Assembly: GCF_003612015.1 (NCBI RefSeq)
Contig: NZ_RARB01000001.1
Coordinates: forward strand, 992,001 to 1,056,000
Length of the DNA stretch: 64,000 bases
Direction of reading: 5' to 3'
Source: Pantoea piersonii
GTDB taxonomy: Bacteria > Pseudomonadota > Gammaproteobacteria > Enterobacterales > Enterobacteriaceae
Part shown: positions 44,527 to 52,562 of the stretch, in pieces
Layout: the number at the start of each line of letters is the position of its first letter
How positions within the stretch are numbered: the first letter of the stretch is position 1
Position numbers and translations under genes: made by a program
The notes under the pieces: model-generated
Database searches by the model: none
Seen by the model: the letters and a program-made list of their open reading frames with translations, nothing else
Told to the model about the DNA's origin: nothing

Positions 44527-45886
44527 CGTGATTAATTTCCTGGTCAGGGATCTGTTAGGGCAGGCATCTATTCTGATCGCCTTTATTGCGCTGATCGGTC
44601 TGCTGCTGCAGCGTAAATCAGCGGGTAAAGTGGTGGAAGGCACCTTTAAAACGCTGCTGGGATTTTTAATAATGATGGCCGGCATCAATATTATTGTCGG
44701 CGCGTTAACCTTCCTGAATACCATATTTACCCACGGCTTCGGCATGCAGGGCTATATCACCGATGTGGCCGCGATTGCCGGACTGGCTAACCGCGAGCTG
44801 GGATCGGAAGTGGCACTGACGCTGCTGGTGATCTTTATCGTGAATATCATCATCGCGCGCATTACGCCCTTTAAATATATTTTCCTGACCGGGCAGGCGC
44901 TGCTGTGGATGGCCACTATCGGCACGGTGATCGGTTATAAAGCCGGACTGACCGGACTTCCGCTGATCCTTACCGGCGGCATTTTCGGCGGCATTATGGC
45001 GGTTGTGATGCCTGCGCTGGCGCAGCCGGTGGTACGACGTATCACCGACTCTGACGATATCGCGCTCGGCCATTTCTGTACTATCGGCTACCTGGTGCAG
45101 GCGGCGGTGGCGAAAGTGGTCGGCAAAGGCTCGCGATCTACGGAAGATCTCAAGCTGCCGGACAACTTCAAATTCCTGCAGGATACCTATCTGGCGATGG
45201 GCATCGTGATGGTGCCGATGTATCTCATCCCGGCGCTGGCCGCCGGACCCGCTTTTATCGCCTCTTACAGCAACGGCATGAACTACCTGATGTATGCCTT
45301 TATGCAGGCGATGCAGTTTGTCGCCGGGGTGTTTGTGCTCTATAGCGGTGTGCGGCTGCTGCTCAATGAACTGGTGCCGGCGTTTCGCGGCATCGCGATG
45401 CGGCTTGTGCCGAACGCCAGGCCCGCGCTCGACTGTCCGGTGCTGTTTCCCTATGCGCCCAACGCCGTGATTGTCGGCTTTCTCGCCACTACGCTCGGTT
45501 CGATCATCGGCATGATCGTCTTCCCCATGTTTGGCCTGGCGATGATCCTGCCCGGTCTGCTCACCAATTTCTTCGCCGGCGGCGCGGCTGGCGTGTTCGG
45601 CAATGCGCTCGGCGGTCGTCGCGGCGCGATGATCGGCGGCGTAGTGCATGGGCTGTTTATCACCTTTCTGCCCGCCATTCTGGTGCCGATGCTGGAAAGC
45701 TACGGTTTCACCGGCGTCACCTTCAGCGATGCTGACGTCATCAGCACCGGCCTGGTGTTAGGCCACGCCTTCCAGGGCAACTGGCTGTTCGTCGCGCTGT
45801 TCGTGCTCTTTATTACCCTGATCGCCTGGTTTGTTAACGGAAAATCCACTAAGCCCCGTGAGGAAAATATCCATGAGTCTGTATAA
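44519..45886 (+). CDS. PTS EIIC component, UlaA-type permease
   Basis: Eleven- or twelve-helix EIIC of the L-ascorbate (UlaA/SgaT) family, 455 residues. The diagnostic blocks are TLLGFLIMMAGINIIVGAL, ARITPFKYIFLTGQALLW, TIGYLVQAAVAKVVGKGS and NAVIVGFLATTLGSIIGM. The natural sugar cannot be read from it; ascorbate needs UlaD/E/F enzymes that are absent here. The gene overlaps both neighbours, EIIB by 8 nt and the aldolase by 14 nt. Confidence 0.92.
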   Translation: MNSVINFLVRDLLGQASILIAFIALIGLLLQRKSAGKVVEGTFKTLLGFLIMMAGINIIVGALTFLNTIFTHGFGMQGYITDVAAIAGLANRELGSEVALTLLVIFIVNIIIARITPFKYIFLTGQALLWMATIGTVIGYKAGLTGLPLILTGGIFGGIMAVVMPALAQPVVRRITDSDDIALGHFCTIGYLVQAAVAKVVGKGSRSTEDLKLPDNFKFLQDTYLAMGIVMVPMYLIPALAAGPAFIASYSNGMNYLMYAFMQAMQFVAGVFVLYSGVRLLLNELVPAFRGIAMRLVPNARPALDCPVLFPYAPNAVIVGFLATTLGSIIGMIVFPMFGLAMILPGLLTNFFAGGAAGVFGNALGGRRGAMIGGVVHGLFITFLPAILVPMLESYGFTGVTFSDADVISTGLVLGHAFQGNWLFVALFVLFITLIAWFVNGKSTKPREENIHESV

Positions 45887-46715
45887 CTTTATCGATCTGC
45901 TGCAGGTGGCTAAACAACGCGAGTTTAAAGCGCTTGGCTCATTTAATTTGCACTGCTTGGAAATGCTGCCCGCGTTTTTTAAGGCGGCGGAAAAGACCAA
46001 CAGCCCTTTAATGATCCAGATTTCGACCGGCACCGCGAAATATTTAGGCTACCGGCTGCTGGTGGACGCTATTTGTTCGCTGTCGGCCAGTAAAAATGTG
46101 CCGACCTGTCTGCACCTCGATCACTGTTCAGATTTAGCGGCGATTCAGACCGCCATTGACGCCGGGTTCAGTTCGGTGATGTATGACGGCTCGCATCTGC
46201 CGATTGACGAAAATATTGCGAATACGCGTCGCGTTATTGATATGGCGCGCCCGCGCAACGTGTCAGTAGAGGCGGAGCTTGGCGCAATAGGCGGCTCGGA
46301 GGATGGCAAAGTAGTGGCGCTGGAGGAGATCGCCTTTACGCCTGTAGAAGACGCCAGACGCTTTGTGAATGAAACTGGCGTCGATATGCTGGCTATCTCC
46401 ATCGGCACCGTTCACGGCCTCTATACCGGCAAAGCGCATATCCAGCATCAGCGGCTGGCGGAGATCACCCAGGCGACCGGCACGCCGCTGGTGCTGCACG
46501 GCGGTACCGGCGTCAGCGATGAAGATATGCGGCTGGCGGTGCGCAACGGCATCGAAAAGGTCAATGTCGGCACTGAAATGAACGTGCAGTGGGTGGCGCG
46601 TTGCAAGCAGACGTTTGAAAAAGGCAAAGTGAACGACAGCGTGCGAAACTTTCTCGTTCCGGCGAATGACGCCGTGACGGATGTGTTAGTCGAGAAGATC
46701 CAGCTGTTCCGTTAA
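45873..46715 (+). CDS. Class II fructose/tagatose-bisphosphate aldolase family
   Basis: A zinc aldolase of 280 residues in the KbaY/GatY/Fba group. Zinc ligands lie in LHLDHCSD (H83 region), SVEAELGAIGG, ISIGTVHGLYTG (second His) and VLHGGTGVSDED; YDGSHLPIDENI holds the catalytic Asp-loop. It would split a ketose-1,6-bisphosphate to DHAP and glyceraldehyde 3-phosphate. Start 45873 begins MSLYNFIDLL with GAGGAAAA upstream; an in-frame ATG 14 codons earlier lies deeper in EIIC. With the kinase two genes back it completes a tagatose- or fructose-like route. Confidence 0.92.
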   Translation: MSLYNFIDLLQVAKQREFKALGSFNLHCLEMLPAFFKAAEKTNSPLMIQISTGTAKYLGYRLLVDAICSLSASKNVPTCLHLDHCSDLAAIQTAIDAGFSSVMYDGSHLPIDENIANTRRVIDMARPRNVSVEAELGAIGGSEDGKVVALEEIAFTPVEDARRFVNETGVDMLAISIGTVHGLYTGKAHIQHQRLAEITQATGTPLVLHGGTGVSDEDMRLAVRNGIEKVNVGTEMNVQWVARCKQTFEKGKVNDSVRNFLVPANDAVTDVLVEKIQLFR

Positions 46716-46773
46716 TTTCTTTTCTCCACCATGAAAATACCATTGCCCGGCGCGATTCGGGGCAGGAGAGGCT

Positions 46774-47043
46774 ATGTTTGGATTTATGAAAAAGTCCACG
46801 CCAGATAAAAGCGTGGATGAGGCGGAAATTAATCGGCAAGCCAGCGAAGTAAACAGAGAAATAAGCGGGCTGGAACAGCGGCTGGAGATAAATTCCCGCG
46901 ACGGCGAAGCGCAAAAGCAATTAATGCAGGCCTATAACCGGGCGCTGAGCTTATTTGCCAAAAGTAAACACCACCGCACTGAAATGGATGCGCTGTTCGT
47001 CAAAATGGATACGCTGCGCAATATTATGCGCAAGTCGATCTGA
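46774..47043 (+). CDS. Hypothetical protein, 89 aa, predicted coiled coil
   Basis: Very polar, helix-forming protein without cysteine or membrane segment. REISGLEQRLEINSR and MDALFVKMDTLRNIMRK show heptad-like hydrophobic spacing. It lies inside the PTS operon, 58 nt after the aldolase and 9 nt before EIIA, with a good RBS (GGAGAGG), so it is probably translated and tied to the pathway. I know no family for it. Confidence 0.75.
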   Translation: MFGFMKKSTPDKSVDEAEINRQASEVNREISGLEQRLEINSRDGEAQKQLMQAYNRALSLFAKSKHHRTEMDALFVKMDTLRNIMRKSI

Positions 47044-47052
47044 GGAGACCTG

Positions 47053-47490
47053 ATGAGTATTAAACAGGTATTACAGGAGGCCAACGCCATTCAGGTCGGC
47101 GTCAGGGCGAGCGACTGGCAACAGGTGATTACGCTGGCGGCGCAGCCGCTGGTGCGCGGCGGCTATGTAAAAGCCTCCTATCCCGAAGCGGTTATCGCTA
47201 ATACGCTGAGGCATGGCGCTTACTATGTGTTTGAAGAGGGGATTGCCATTCCTCACGCGCGGCCGGAGAGCGGCGTGGTTAAAGATTGCTTTAGCCTGCT
47301 CCTGTTACAGGAGCCGATCGCGTTTGATGGCAGCGATAAAGCGGATATCGTCATTATGTTCGGCGCGCGCGACAGCAACGCGCATATCGAAGAGGGCATC
47401 CGCGCCATTATCTCGCTGCTGGATAATGCGGAAACGCTGGCGCGCTTACGCCAGGCAAACAGCGTGGCGGAGGTGATGGATATCTTATGA
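47053..47490 (+). CDS. PTS EIIA component, fructose/mannitol-ascorbate type
   Basis: A 145-residue EIIA of the Mtl/Fru/Ula class. The phospho-histidine is in GIAIPHARPESG, followed by FSLLLLQEPIAFDG and GIRAIISLL. It takes phosphate from HPr and gives it to the operon EIIB. The last 4 nt overlap the kinase gene (ATGA). Confidence 0.93.
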   Translation: MSIKQVLQEANAIQVGVRASDWQQVITLAAQPLVRGGYVKASYPEAVIANTLRHGAYYVFEEGIAIPHARPESGVVKDCFSLLLLQEPIAFDGSDKADIVIMFGARDSNAHIEEGIRAIISLLDNAETLARLRQANSVAEVMDIL

Positions 47491-48083
47491 CGCTCGCAAC
47501 CCAACCCAAACAGGTGGTGCTGGTAAATGGCATTCCCGCCTCCGGCAAAAGCACGCTGACCCTGGCGCTTGCCGCGCGGCTGAGCCTGCCGGTGCTGACG
47601 CTCGACAGCATAAAAGAGCCCTTTATGGCGAGCTTCGCGCCGGTGGATCGCCAGCGCAATCGCCAGCTGGGCTGCGCCGCCTATCAGGCGATATGGAAAA
47701 TCGTTGGGCAGGCGCCGCCAGGGTGCGTCTACCTGATTGACGCCTGGTTCGGCTTTCAGCCGAAAAGCGTACTGGAAGAGGGGCTGGCGAGCGCGGGCGT
47801 CAGCCGGGCGCTGGAGCTGTGGATGGCGATATCTCCGGACGAAGCGGCAGCGCGCTACCAGGCGCGGCTGTCGAACCGGATGCCAGGCCATCCCGGCGCG
47901 GAATATCTGCCGGAGCTGCGGCGGCTGGCGGAGCAGGCGAAGCCGATGGCGGCGGGCCCGATATATCAGCTTGACGCCAGCATGCCGGATACGGAAGGCG
48001 CCGAACGGTGGCTGAAGCAGCAATTACTGCCGCCGCGCATAACCTCTTTCGCCTCCGATAACGTCCTGTATAGGCAGGGCTAA
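47487..48083 (+). CDS. P-loop kinase of the zeta-toxin/gluconokinase-like type
   Basis: A 198-residue P-loop NTPase. Walker A is GIPASGKST (residues 15-23), the Walker B-like strand is YLIDAWFGF, and a lid region is ARYQARLSNRMPGHPG. These fit small-molecule kinases of the AAA_33 group. It closes the PTS operon, overlapping EIIA by 4 nt, so it probably phosphorylates a pathway sugar or alcohol not handled by the PTS. No antitoxin partner is present, which argues against a zeta toxin. Confidence 0.82.
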   Translation: MTLATQPKQVVLVNGIPASGKSTLTLALAARLSLPVLTLDSIKEPFMASFAPVDRQRNRQLGCAAYQAIWKIVGQAPPGCVYLIDAWFGFQPKSVLEEGLASAGVSRALELWMAISPDEAAARYQARLSNRMPGHPGAEYLPELRRLAEQAKPMAAGPIYQLDASMPDTEGAERWLKQQLLPPRITSFASDNVLYRQG

Positions 48084-48114
48084 ACCGAAACCGGCCTCAG
48101 GGTCGGTTATTTTA
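48083..48114 (+). terminator. Terminator of the sugar-PTS operon
   Basis: AACCGA (starting on the last base of the stop codon) pairs with TCGGTT, with an inner ACC/GGT stem, then ATTTT. Confidence 0.65.
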
Positions 48115-48189
48115 TCCCCGCCTGCCGCTTGACGTCTGCGCAATTAATGACCGTACTTAATTAATAAATTGTCATTAAAGGAGAGCTCT

Positions 48190-48618
48190 ATGTCACTGCC
48201 ACCCTTCCTCAAGCCAGGCGAAAAGGTCGTGCTCTATGACGGCATCTGCAAACTTTGCAATGGCTGGGTCAAGTTCCTGCTACGCAGGAAGCTCTCTCAT
48301 CGCATTCGCTTTGCCGCTGTTCAGAGTGAAGAGGGCAAGGCGCTGCTGCGCTTTGCCGGGCTGCCGGATGAAAACATACGCACTATCGTACTGATCGACG
48401 GCGACCGTCACTGGATCCGCGCCCAGGCGATTTTGCGCGTTATGCGACTGATGCCTTTTCCCTGGGGGCTGATCTCGCTGCTGAGGTTCATTATTCCTGG
48501 CTTTATCAGCAACTATTTCTACAACCGCATTGCCGTCAACCGCTACCGGCTCTTTGGCTGCTACGAGGCGCAGCTTCCGGTAACCGCCGATTATCCGGGA
48601 CGCTTTTTGCATCCCTGA
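48190..48618 (+). CDS. DCC-family (DUF393) thiol-disulfide-like protein
   Basis: A 142-residue protein with the DxxC-x2-C signature DGICKLC (D17, C20, C23) that names the DCC family, followed by NGWVKFLLRRKLSHRIRFA and a C-terminal RNRYxxF-like end (NRIAVNRYRLFG). Members have a thioredoxin-like fold, but substrates are unknown. ATG 48190 has AAAGGAGAG upstream; the in-frame TTG seven codons earlier is less likely. Convergent with the kdgF-like gene, 5 nt apart. Confidence 0.9.
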   Translation: MSLPPFLKPGEKVVLYDGICKLCNGWVKFLLRRKLSHRIRFAAVQSEEGKALLRFAGLPDENIRTIVLIDGDRHWIRAQAILRVMRLMPFPWGLISLLRFIIPGFISNYFYNRIAVNRYRLFGCYEAQLPVTADYPGRFLHP

Positions 48619-48623
48619 GATCG

Positions 48624-48953
48624 TTATCCCGGCGTCAGGAACTCTTCACGCTGCGGGGTAAAGGTATCCAGTAGCGTGCCTGCCTCAAGGCAGACACAGC
48701 CGTGTTCGACGTTCGGAGCTTTATAGAGCGTGTCGCCCGCACCGACCTCCTGAGTGACGCCAGCGATAGTAAAGGCGAAGCGACCGCTCAAAACAAAGGT
48801 CAGCTGCTCATGGGGGTGATGATGCAGCGGCCCCACCGCGCCCCGTTCAAAGGTGACCTCCACTGCCATCATGGCTCCGCCGTGCGCCAGCACGCGGCGC
48901 GTTACGCCATTGCCTAAATCTTCCGGCTGCGTCTGCGATCGGTATACAAACAT
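48624..48953 (-). CDS. kdgF: KdgF-like cupin, unsaturated uronate linearisation
   Basis: A 109-residue single cupin. The metal-binding stretch LHHHPHEQLTFVLSG (H46, H48, Q50) and H84 in APNVEHGCVCLEAG match KdgF, as do the start EDLGNGVTRR and the end LLDTFTPQREEFL. KdgF converts unsaturated galacturonate or mannuronate monomers from pectin or alginate to the linear keto form. It is divergent from a DhuI-type isomerase across a KdgR box, which supports the pathway assignment. The exact substrate is inferred. Confidence 0.8.
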   Translation of the reverse strand: MFVYRSQTQPEDLGNGVTRRVLAHGGAMMAVEVTFERGAVGPLHHHPHEQLTFVLSGRFAFTIAGVTQEVGAGDTLYKAPNVEHGCVCLEAGTLLDTFTPQREEFLTPG

Positions 48954-49052
48954 ATGCGCTCCTCATTCAGGTCAGGTTGCTGCCTGCCGTTTTTGTGACT
49001 CTCATCACGGCACGGCGTACGATTAACGCATGCACTTTAGCCGCTTTTGATT

Positions 49053-49075
49053 AAAATGAAACGGTGTTTCATAAA
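49053..49075. promoter_or_regulatory. KdgR operator
   Basis: ATGAAAC-GGT-GTTTCAT is a perfect 7-bp dyad with a 3-bp spacer inside AAAATGAAACGGTGTTTCAT, the form of the established KdgR box (TGAAACANTGTTTCA). It lies 17 bp before the isomerase start and 100 bp from kdgF, so it can repress both until KDG-type inducers appear. Confidence 0.85.
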
Positions 49076-49091
49076 TAATTAAGGGCAGATC

Positions 49092-49730
49092 ATGAAAATC
49101 GCATTAATGATGGAAAACAGCCAGGCGGCTAAAAACGCTGTTGTGCGCAAGGAGCTGGAAAATGTGGCACAGCCGCTGGGCCATCAGGTCTTTAACGTTG
49201 GCATGAGCGACGAGCAGGATCACCATCTGACCTATATTCACCTCGGTATCATGGCCAGCGTGCTGCTGAACAGCAAGGCGGTCGATTTTGTTGTCGCCGG
49301 CTGCGGTACCGGGCAGGGCGCGCTGATCTCTCTTAATCTGCATCCGGGCGTGGTCTGCGGCTACTGTATCGATCCGGCGGACGCCTACCTGTTTGCCCAG
49401 ATCAACAACGGCAATGCGCTGGCACTGCCGTTCGCCAAAGGCTTCGGCTGGGGCGCGGAGCTTAACCTGCGCTTTATTTTTGAAAAAGCCTTCACCGGTG
49501 AAAAAGGGCTGGGCTATCCGCCAGAGCGGAAAGAGCCGCAGGTGCGCAACGCCGGTATCCTCAATCAGGTCAAAGCGGCGATGCTGAAAGAGAACTATCT
49601 CGATACGCTGCGCGCGCTGGATCCAGAACTGGTGCGCACTGCGCTCAGCGGCCCCCGTCTGCAACACTGCCTGTTCGAACACGGCCAGGTGGCGGAAATC
49701 GCCGATTTCGTGCGTCAGATGGCGCAGTAA
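49092..49730 (+). CDS. RpiB/LacA/LacB-family isomerase, probable DhuI
   Basis: A 212-residue isomerase of the RpiB/LacAB fold. The anion pocket and catalytic cysteine lie in AGCGTGQGALISLN (C72 region). The tail extends about 60 residues beyond classical RpiB (GYPPERKEPQVRNAG), as in the DhuI group that isomerises 4-deoxy-5-hexosulose uronate, replacing KduI. KdgF, a divergent neighbour, makes exactly that substrate, and a KdgR box lies between. No kduD, kdgK or eda gene is nearby. Confidence 0.78.
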   Translation: MKIALMMENSQAAKNAVVRKELENVAQPLGHQVFNVGMSDEQDHHLTYIHLGIMASVLLNSKAVDFVVAGCGTGQGALISLNLHPGVVCGYCIDPADAYLFAQINNGNALALPFAKGFGWGAELNLRFIFEKAFTGEKGLGYPPERKEPQVRNAGILNQVKAAMLKENYLDTLRALDPELVRTALSGPRLQHCLFEHGQVAEIADFVRQMAQ

Positions 49731-49970
49731 CGCTTTTGCTGGCGTGCGGTGTCCACCGCGCGCCTCTCTCTTTCCTCCGAACCTCCTCTCCAGCGCCGCG
49801 CCTTTTTTATCCCGCTCCTGGCGCGTGTGAATGCGCACGCAATGAAGAATTTACCCAGTCGATTGTGCCGCTCACGCTTGCAGATGCGGCAGAGCTGACC
49901 ATTATTGTTTATTAACCCGTTCATCATTAACCAGCTTTTGACCGACAGGGCGAAAGGCAAGGAGGAAGAA

Positions 49971-50798
49971 ATGCGCGTTCATCACCTTAACTGCGGCTGT
50001 ATGTGTCCCTTTGGCGGCGCGCTCTATGACGGATTCAGCCGCTCGCCGATGGCGCACCTCAGCTGCCATTGTCTGCTGCTGGAGACAGACGCGCACGGGC
50101 TGGTGCTGGTGGACACCGGCTTTGGCCTGCAGGATATGGCGCGTCCCGGCCATCGTCTGTCAGGTTTTTTTCGGCTGTTTAACAATATTCAGTTCGACCG
50201 CAAACTCAGCGCATGGCAGCAGGTTGTCGATCTCGGTTTTAAACCAGAGGATGTACGCCATATTATCCTGACGCATCTCGATTTCGACCATGCGGGCGGC
50301 ATCAGCGACTTTCCCCACGCACGCGTGCATCTGCTGCAGCGGGAGCTGGATACGGCGCCAGTGCGGCAGAGCTGGCTGCAGCGGCAGCGTTTTCGTCCGC
50401 AGCAGTGGGGCAATCACAGCGGCTGGCGCGGCTATGCTACCGGCGGCGAGCGCTGGTTCGGCTTTGATGCGGTGAGGGCGCTCGACGATCTTAACGACGA
50501 AGTACTGCTGGTGCCGCTGCCCGGCCACACGCTGGGGCATGCGGGCGTCGCGGTGCGCCAGGGCGACGGCTGGCTGCTGCACGGCGGCGACGCCTGGTTT
50601 TACCGCGAGGAGATGCGCCAGCCGGAGCGTCACTGCACGCCCGGCCTGCGTTTCTACCAGTGGATGATGTGCAGCGATCGCGAAGCCTGGCGCACTAATC
50701 AACAGCGGCTACGCGCGCTCTCCCTGCAACCCGACGCGAAGGTGACGCTGTTCTGCAGCCACGATCGACGCGAGCTGGGCCTGCTCGACGGCCGTTGA
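49971..50798 (+). CDS. MBL-fold metal-dependent hydrolase, possible lactonase
   Basis: A 275-residue metallo-beta-lactamase-fold protein. The metal motif is TH102LD104FD106HAGG, with GHTLGH (second histidine) and HGGDAWF (bridging Asp) later and a terminal FCSHD. The second position of the HxHxDH motif is Asp (HLDFDH), a variant known in this fold. Overall layout resembles quorum-quenching lactonases and related esterases. ATG 49971 has AAGGAGGAAG ahead. Single gene, no clear partner. Confidence 0.83.
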   Translation: MRVHHLNCGCMCPFGGALYDGFSRSPMAHLSCHCLLLETDAHGLVLVDTGFGLQDMARPGHRLSGFFRLFNNIQFDRKLSAWQQVVDLGFKPEDVRHIILTHLDFDHAGGISDFPHARVHLLQRELDTAPVRQSWLQRQRFRPQQWGNHSGWRGYATGGERWFGFDAVRALDDLNDEVLLVPLPGHTLGHAGVAVRQGDGWLLHGGDAWFYREEMRQPERHCTPGLRFYQWMMCSDREAWRTNQQRLRALSLQPDAKVTLFCSHDRRELGLLDGR

Positions 50799-50860
50799 CA
50801 ACATTTTTTCTCCGCCTCTTCTCCTTTAACCCATTTTGCGTGATAGTAACGGTGCTTTAC

Positions 50861-50879
50861 ACAAATAATTATCATTATC
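50861..50879. promoter_or_regulatory. Fur box upstream of the iron binding protein
   Basis: The minus strand reads GATAATGATAATTATTTGT, 15 of 19 matches to the Fur consensus (GATAATGATAATCATTATC). It ends 19 bp before the start, overlapping where a promoter would be. Confidence 0.8.
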
Positions 50880-50898
50880 ATTTGTATGGGTTAGTTGA

Positions 50899-52014
50899 AT
50901 GAAAAAATGGATGTTAGCGCTGGGATTGTTATGCATAACGGGAACGGCTGCGGCCAAAACTATTACTGACGTGGCGGGCCGTCAGGTTGAGGTCGCCGCC
51001 GAGTCGAAACGTATTATCTTAGGCGAGGGGCGACAGATCTATCTGCTGGCGGCGTTCGATACCGATGCGCCGTTTCAACGCGTGGTGGGGTGGCGCGACG
51101 ACTTTCACAAAGCGGACTGGGATGGCTATCGGGCCTATGAAGCGCGTTATCCGCAAATTAAGAGGCTGCCGACTTTCGGCGGCGCGAAAGACGGCACCTT
51201 TAACGTCGAACAGGCGCTGACCCTGAAGCCCGATCTGGTGCTGATGAACCTGGAGTCGAGAGCGGCGACTGATGAAGGGAAGCTGATTGAGAAGCTGCGG
51301 GCGGTTGGCGTTCCGGTCGTCTTTATCGACTTTCGCGAAGCGCCGATGGTTAACGCGGAAAAAAGCATTCGCATTATGGGCGAACTGCTGAATAAACCCG
51401 AACGCGCGCAGGCGATTATCGATTTTCGCCACCAGCAGATCGAACGCGTAACCGCGCGGCTTCAGGATTTTCACGGCACGCGCCCGAAAGTGATGATTGA
51501 CCGCGCAGGCGGCTATACCGATGAGTGCTGCATGTCATTCGGCAATGAAAACTTCGGCCAGATGGTGGAGATCGCGGGCGGGAACAATATAGCGAAGGAG
51601 TTGATCCCCGGCACCTTCGGCACGCTTAATCCGGAGCAGATTATCGCCAGCCGTCCCGACGTCGTGGTGGTAACCGGCGCTAACTGGAAGAATTACAATA
51701 CCGTCGGCAAATGGGTTGGCGTTGGGCCGGGCGCCGACACGAAGGAAGCCGAAGCGCGCCTGCGCGCCTTGATGATGCGCGACGCCTTTAAAACCCTGCC
51801 GGTCGTGCATAACGGGCACGCGCACGCTATCTGGCATCAGTTCTATGACAGTCCTTATCAGTTCGTCGCCATTCAGGCGCTGGCGAAGTGGCTGCATCCC
51901 GATCTCTTTGCCGATCTCGATCCGGACGCCACGTTCCGCGAATTTCACGAGAAGTTTTTACCCCTGCCTTATCAGCCGGGCTACTGGGTAACGCTGCCCG
52001 CCGACAAGCGCTGA
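50899..52014 (+). CDS. Fur-regulated periplasmic iron/siderophore ABC binding protein, orphan
   Basis: Class III (FepB/FhuD-like) binding protein, 371 residues. A signal peptide (1-19, GTAAAK) precedes ITDVAGRQVEVAAESKRIIL, the family N-terminal motif; KPDLVLMNLESR and ASRPDVVVVTGANWKNY are the helix-lobe segments. DECCMSFGNENFGQMVEIAGG is the second lobe. The Fur box indicates iron limitation as the signal. There is no permease or ATPase gene on either side; the next genes are unrelated. The RBS is weak (TATGGG). Confidence 0.88.
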   Translation: MKKWMLALGLLCITGTAAAKTITDVAGRQVEVAAESKRIILGEGRQIYLLAAFDTDAPFQRVVGWRDDFHKADWDGYRAYEARYPQIKRLPTFGGAKDGTFNVEQALTLKPDLVLMNLESRAATDEGKLIEKLRAVGVPVVFIDFREAPMVNAEKSIRIMGELLNKPERAQAIIDFRHQQIERVTARLQDFHGTRPKVMIDRAGGYTDECCMSFGNENFGQMVEIAGGNNIAKELIPGTFGTLNPEQIIASRPDVVVVTGANWKNYNTVGKWVGVGPGADTKEAEARLRALMMRDAFKTLPVVHNGHAHAIWHQFYDSPYQFVAIQALAKWLHPDLFADLDPDATFREFHEKFLPLPYQPGYWVTLPADKR

Positions 52015-52142
52015 GGCCCATGCTGCGGCAGGGACGCCGCATCATCTCCTGAATCTTTCCGTCATCTTTCTTCATATTTACTAATATTTTACAGGCGCGG
52101 CGCGTTTTACGCGCTCTATCGCTCAATGACATGGAGATGATA

Positions 52143-52550
52143 ATGACCAGAACCTCGGGACGATCGGCTTTCGCCGTGGCGCTTTACACGCTGTTCGAAC
52201 CTGTGCCGCTCGGCTTTTTCGTGGCGGCATGGATCTTCGACATTATTTACCTTAACAGTTTCGTCGTGGAGTGGACGCACGCCGCCAGCTGGCTGATCGC
52301 CATCGGGCTGGTCATCGCCATTGTTCCGCGTCTTATCGCCCTGATTGACCTCTTTCGCGGCAGCAGTCGCGCGGAGAAGGTGCATTTCTGGATCACTCTG
52401 CTGGCGATAGCGCTGGCGATTGTGAACGCCTTTGTTCACAGCCGCGACGCTTACGCCGTGGTGCCGTCCGGCGTAACGCTGTCGACGCTTGTGGTGGCGC
52501 TGATGCTGATCGCCAACGTTCAACTTGCGCTGCGTCAGCGCACAGCTTAA
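52143..52550 (+). CDS. Four-helix membrane protein, probable DUF2231 family
   Basis: 135 residues, about four membrane segments: 20-37, 45-63, 75-94 and 106-124. The order with EPVPLGFFVAAWIFDIIY and ASWLIAIGLVIAIVPRLIAL resembles DUF2231. ATG 52143 is preferred because GGAG lies 6 nt upstream; ATGs at 52131 and 52137 lack an RBS. It precedes the PQQ sugar dehydrogenase by 12 nt in the same operon, so it may serve as its membrane partner or electron link (inference). Confidence 0.78.
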   Translation: MTRTSGRSAFAVALYTLFEPVPLGFFVAAWIFDIIYLNSFVVEWTHAASWLIAIGLVIAIVPRLIALIDLFRGSSRAEKVHFWITLLAIALAIVNAFVHSRDAYAVVPSGVTLSTLVVALMLIANVQLALRQRTA

Positions 52551-52562
52551 GGAGAAGCATCG

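Noticed and set aside
47487..48083. Zeta-type toxin
   Set aside because: The P-loop kinase is embedded in a metabolic operon and has no epsilon-like antitoxin partner, so a sugar or small-molecule kinase is more likely.
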